Below, one piece after another: positions 63,930 through 64,000 of a DNA stretch of 64,000 nucleotides. A program made the translations under genes and the position numbers. Every line of letters starts with the position of its first letter. Within the stretch, counting starts at the first letter, position 1. Origin of the DNA: Chitinophagaceae bacterium (GTDB lineage Bacteria > Bacteroidota > Bacteroidia > Chitinophagales > Chitinophagaceae); NCBI GenBank assembly GCA_016786885.1, contig JAEUVO010000015.1, positions 16,925-80,924 on the forward strand, read 5' to 3'. The notes below the pieces were generated by a model, which saw nothing but the letters and a program-made list of their open reading frames with translations, had not been told where the DNA came from and did no database searches.

Positions 63930-64000
63930 TGGTGTGGGGCGGGATCGAACCGCCGACACAAGGATTTTCAGTCCTTTGCTCTACCGACTGAGCTACCGCA
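63930..64000 (-). tRNA. tRNA-Phe (GAA), 5' two nucleotides outside the window
   Basis: Read on the minus strand, nucleotides 3-73 are visible: D arm TAGCTCAGTCGGTAGAGC, anticodon loop CTGAAAA with anticodon GAA, variable loop GTGTC, and the T arm GGCGG-TTCGATC-CCGCC. The acceptor 3' strand is CCACACC with discriminator A, and CCA is not encoded. The visible acceptor 5' strand is TGCGG, which leaves a C-A mismatch at pair 5-68. Confidence 0.93.

Noticed and set aside
1..64000. CRISPR arrays, insertion sequences, rRNA operons
   Set aside because: No regularly spaced direct repeats, transposase or integrase reading frames, or rRNA-like sequence were seen on either strand.

Overview
The window looks like chromosomal DNA of a Bacteroidota bacterium, most likely Chitinophagaceae-like (inferred, not searched). 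The supporting signs are two large outer-membrane beta-barrel proteins with a carboxypeptidase-regulatory N-terminus, a secreted protein with a type IX secretion (CHU_C-type) C-terminus, an IPExxxVDY-family protein, a Rho factor with a long charged insertion, many Ala-Gln-ending signal peptides, few Shine-Dalgarno sites, and several promoters of the Bacteroidota type (TTTG, then about 20 nt, then TAnnTTTG) lying very close to start codons. No ribosomal RNA, CRISPR array, transposase, integrase or phage gene was seen. The window begins inside an outer-membrane protein gene and ends two bases short of the 5' end of a tRNA-Phe gene.

Layout. 1-9.5 kb: two paralogous outer-membrane beta-barrel genes flanking a secreted protein and a tiny plus-strand ORF with a terminator, then a SWIM/SNF2 helicase. 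9.6-16.3 kb: comB, a SRPBCC protein, gcvT, a secreted M48-like protease, a PadR-PspC regulator pair and a SnoaL-like protein. 16.5-24 kb: a DUF3089 lipoprotein behind a 15-codon leader ORF, two polytopic membrane proteins (one GT39-like), ExbD, a universal stress protein and asnS. 24-30.5 kb: rho, then a selenium block (mnmH, two exported proteins, selD) that would supply selenium only to tRNA. 30.5-37.5 kb: an accessory stretch. Two plus-strand genes (a pentapeptide-like membrane protein and a DinB-like protein) are each bracketed by a matched pair of inverted GTTAG-type cores, as in integron gene cassettes. Between them lie an AraC regulator and a divergent three-gene cluster (beta-barrel, SnoaL-hydrolase fusion, carboxymuconolactone decarboxylase-cupin fusion).

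37.5-48.4 kb: ctlX, a lipoprotein, a pterin dehydratase, the IPExxxVDY protein, an M28 peptidase, feoB with a perfect operator-like palindrome, a class A beta-lactamase-like hydrolase coupled to an M20 amidohydrolase, chrA, nadD, feoA and ybeY. 48.4-52.4 kb: a perfect 21-bp-arm palindrome carrying parS-like half-sites, an HNH-like protein, mnmG and a secreted protein.

52.4-56.7 kb: the most unusual locus. A tight minus-strand operon encodes a stand-alone SET-domain protein, an ATP-grasp ligase, a second ATP-grasp ligase fused to its own SET domain, and an ABC-type six-helix membrane domain without an ATPase. It has a good Bacteroidota promoter and a divergent T9SS-exported protein. I infer a peptide or amide ligation plus methylation system. 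58.4-64 kb: ssb, a small zinc-ribbon protein, psuK-psuG for pseudouridine breakdown, a GH3 beta-glucosidase and the partial tRNA-Phe.
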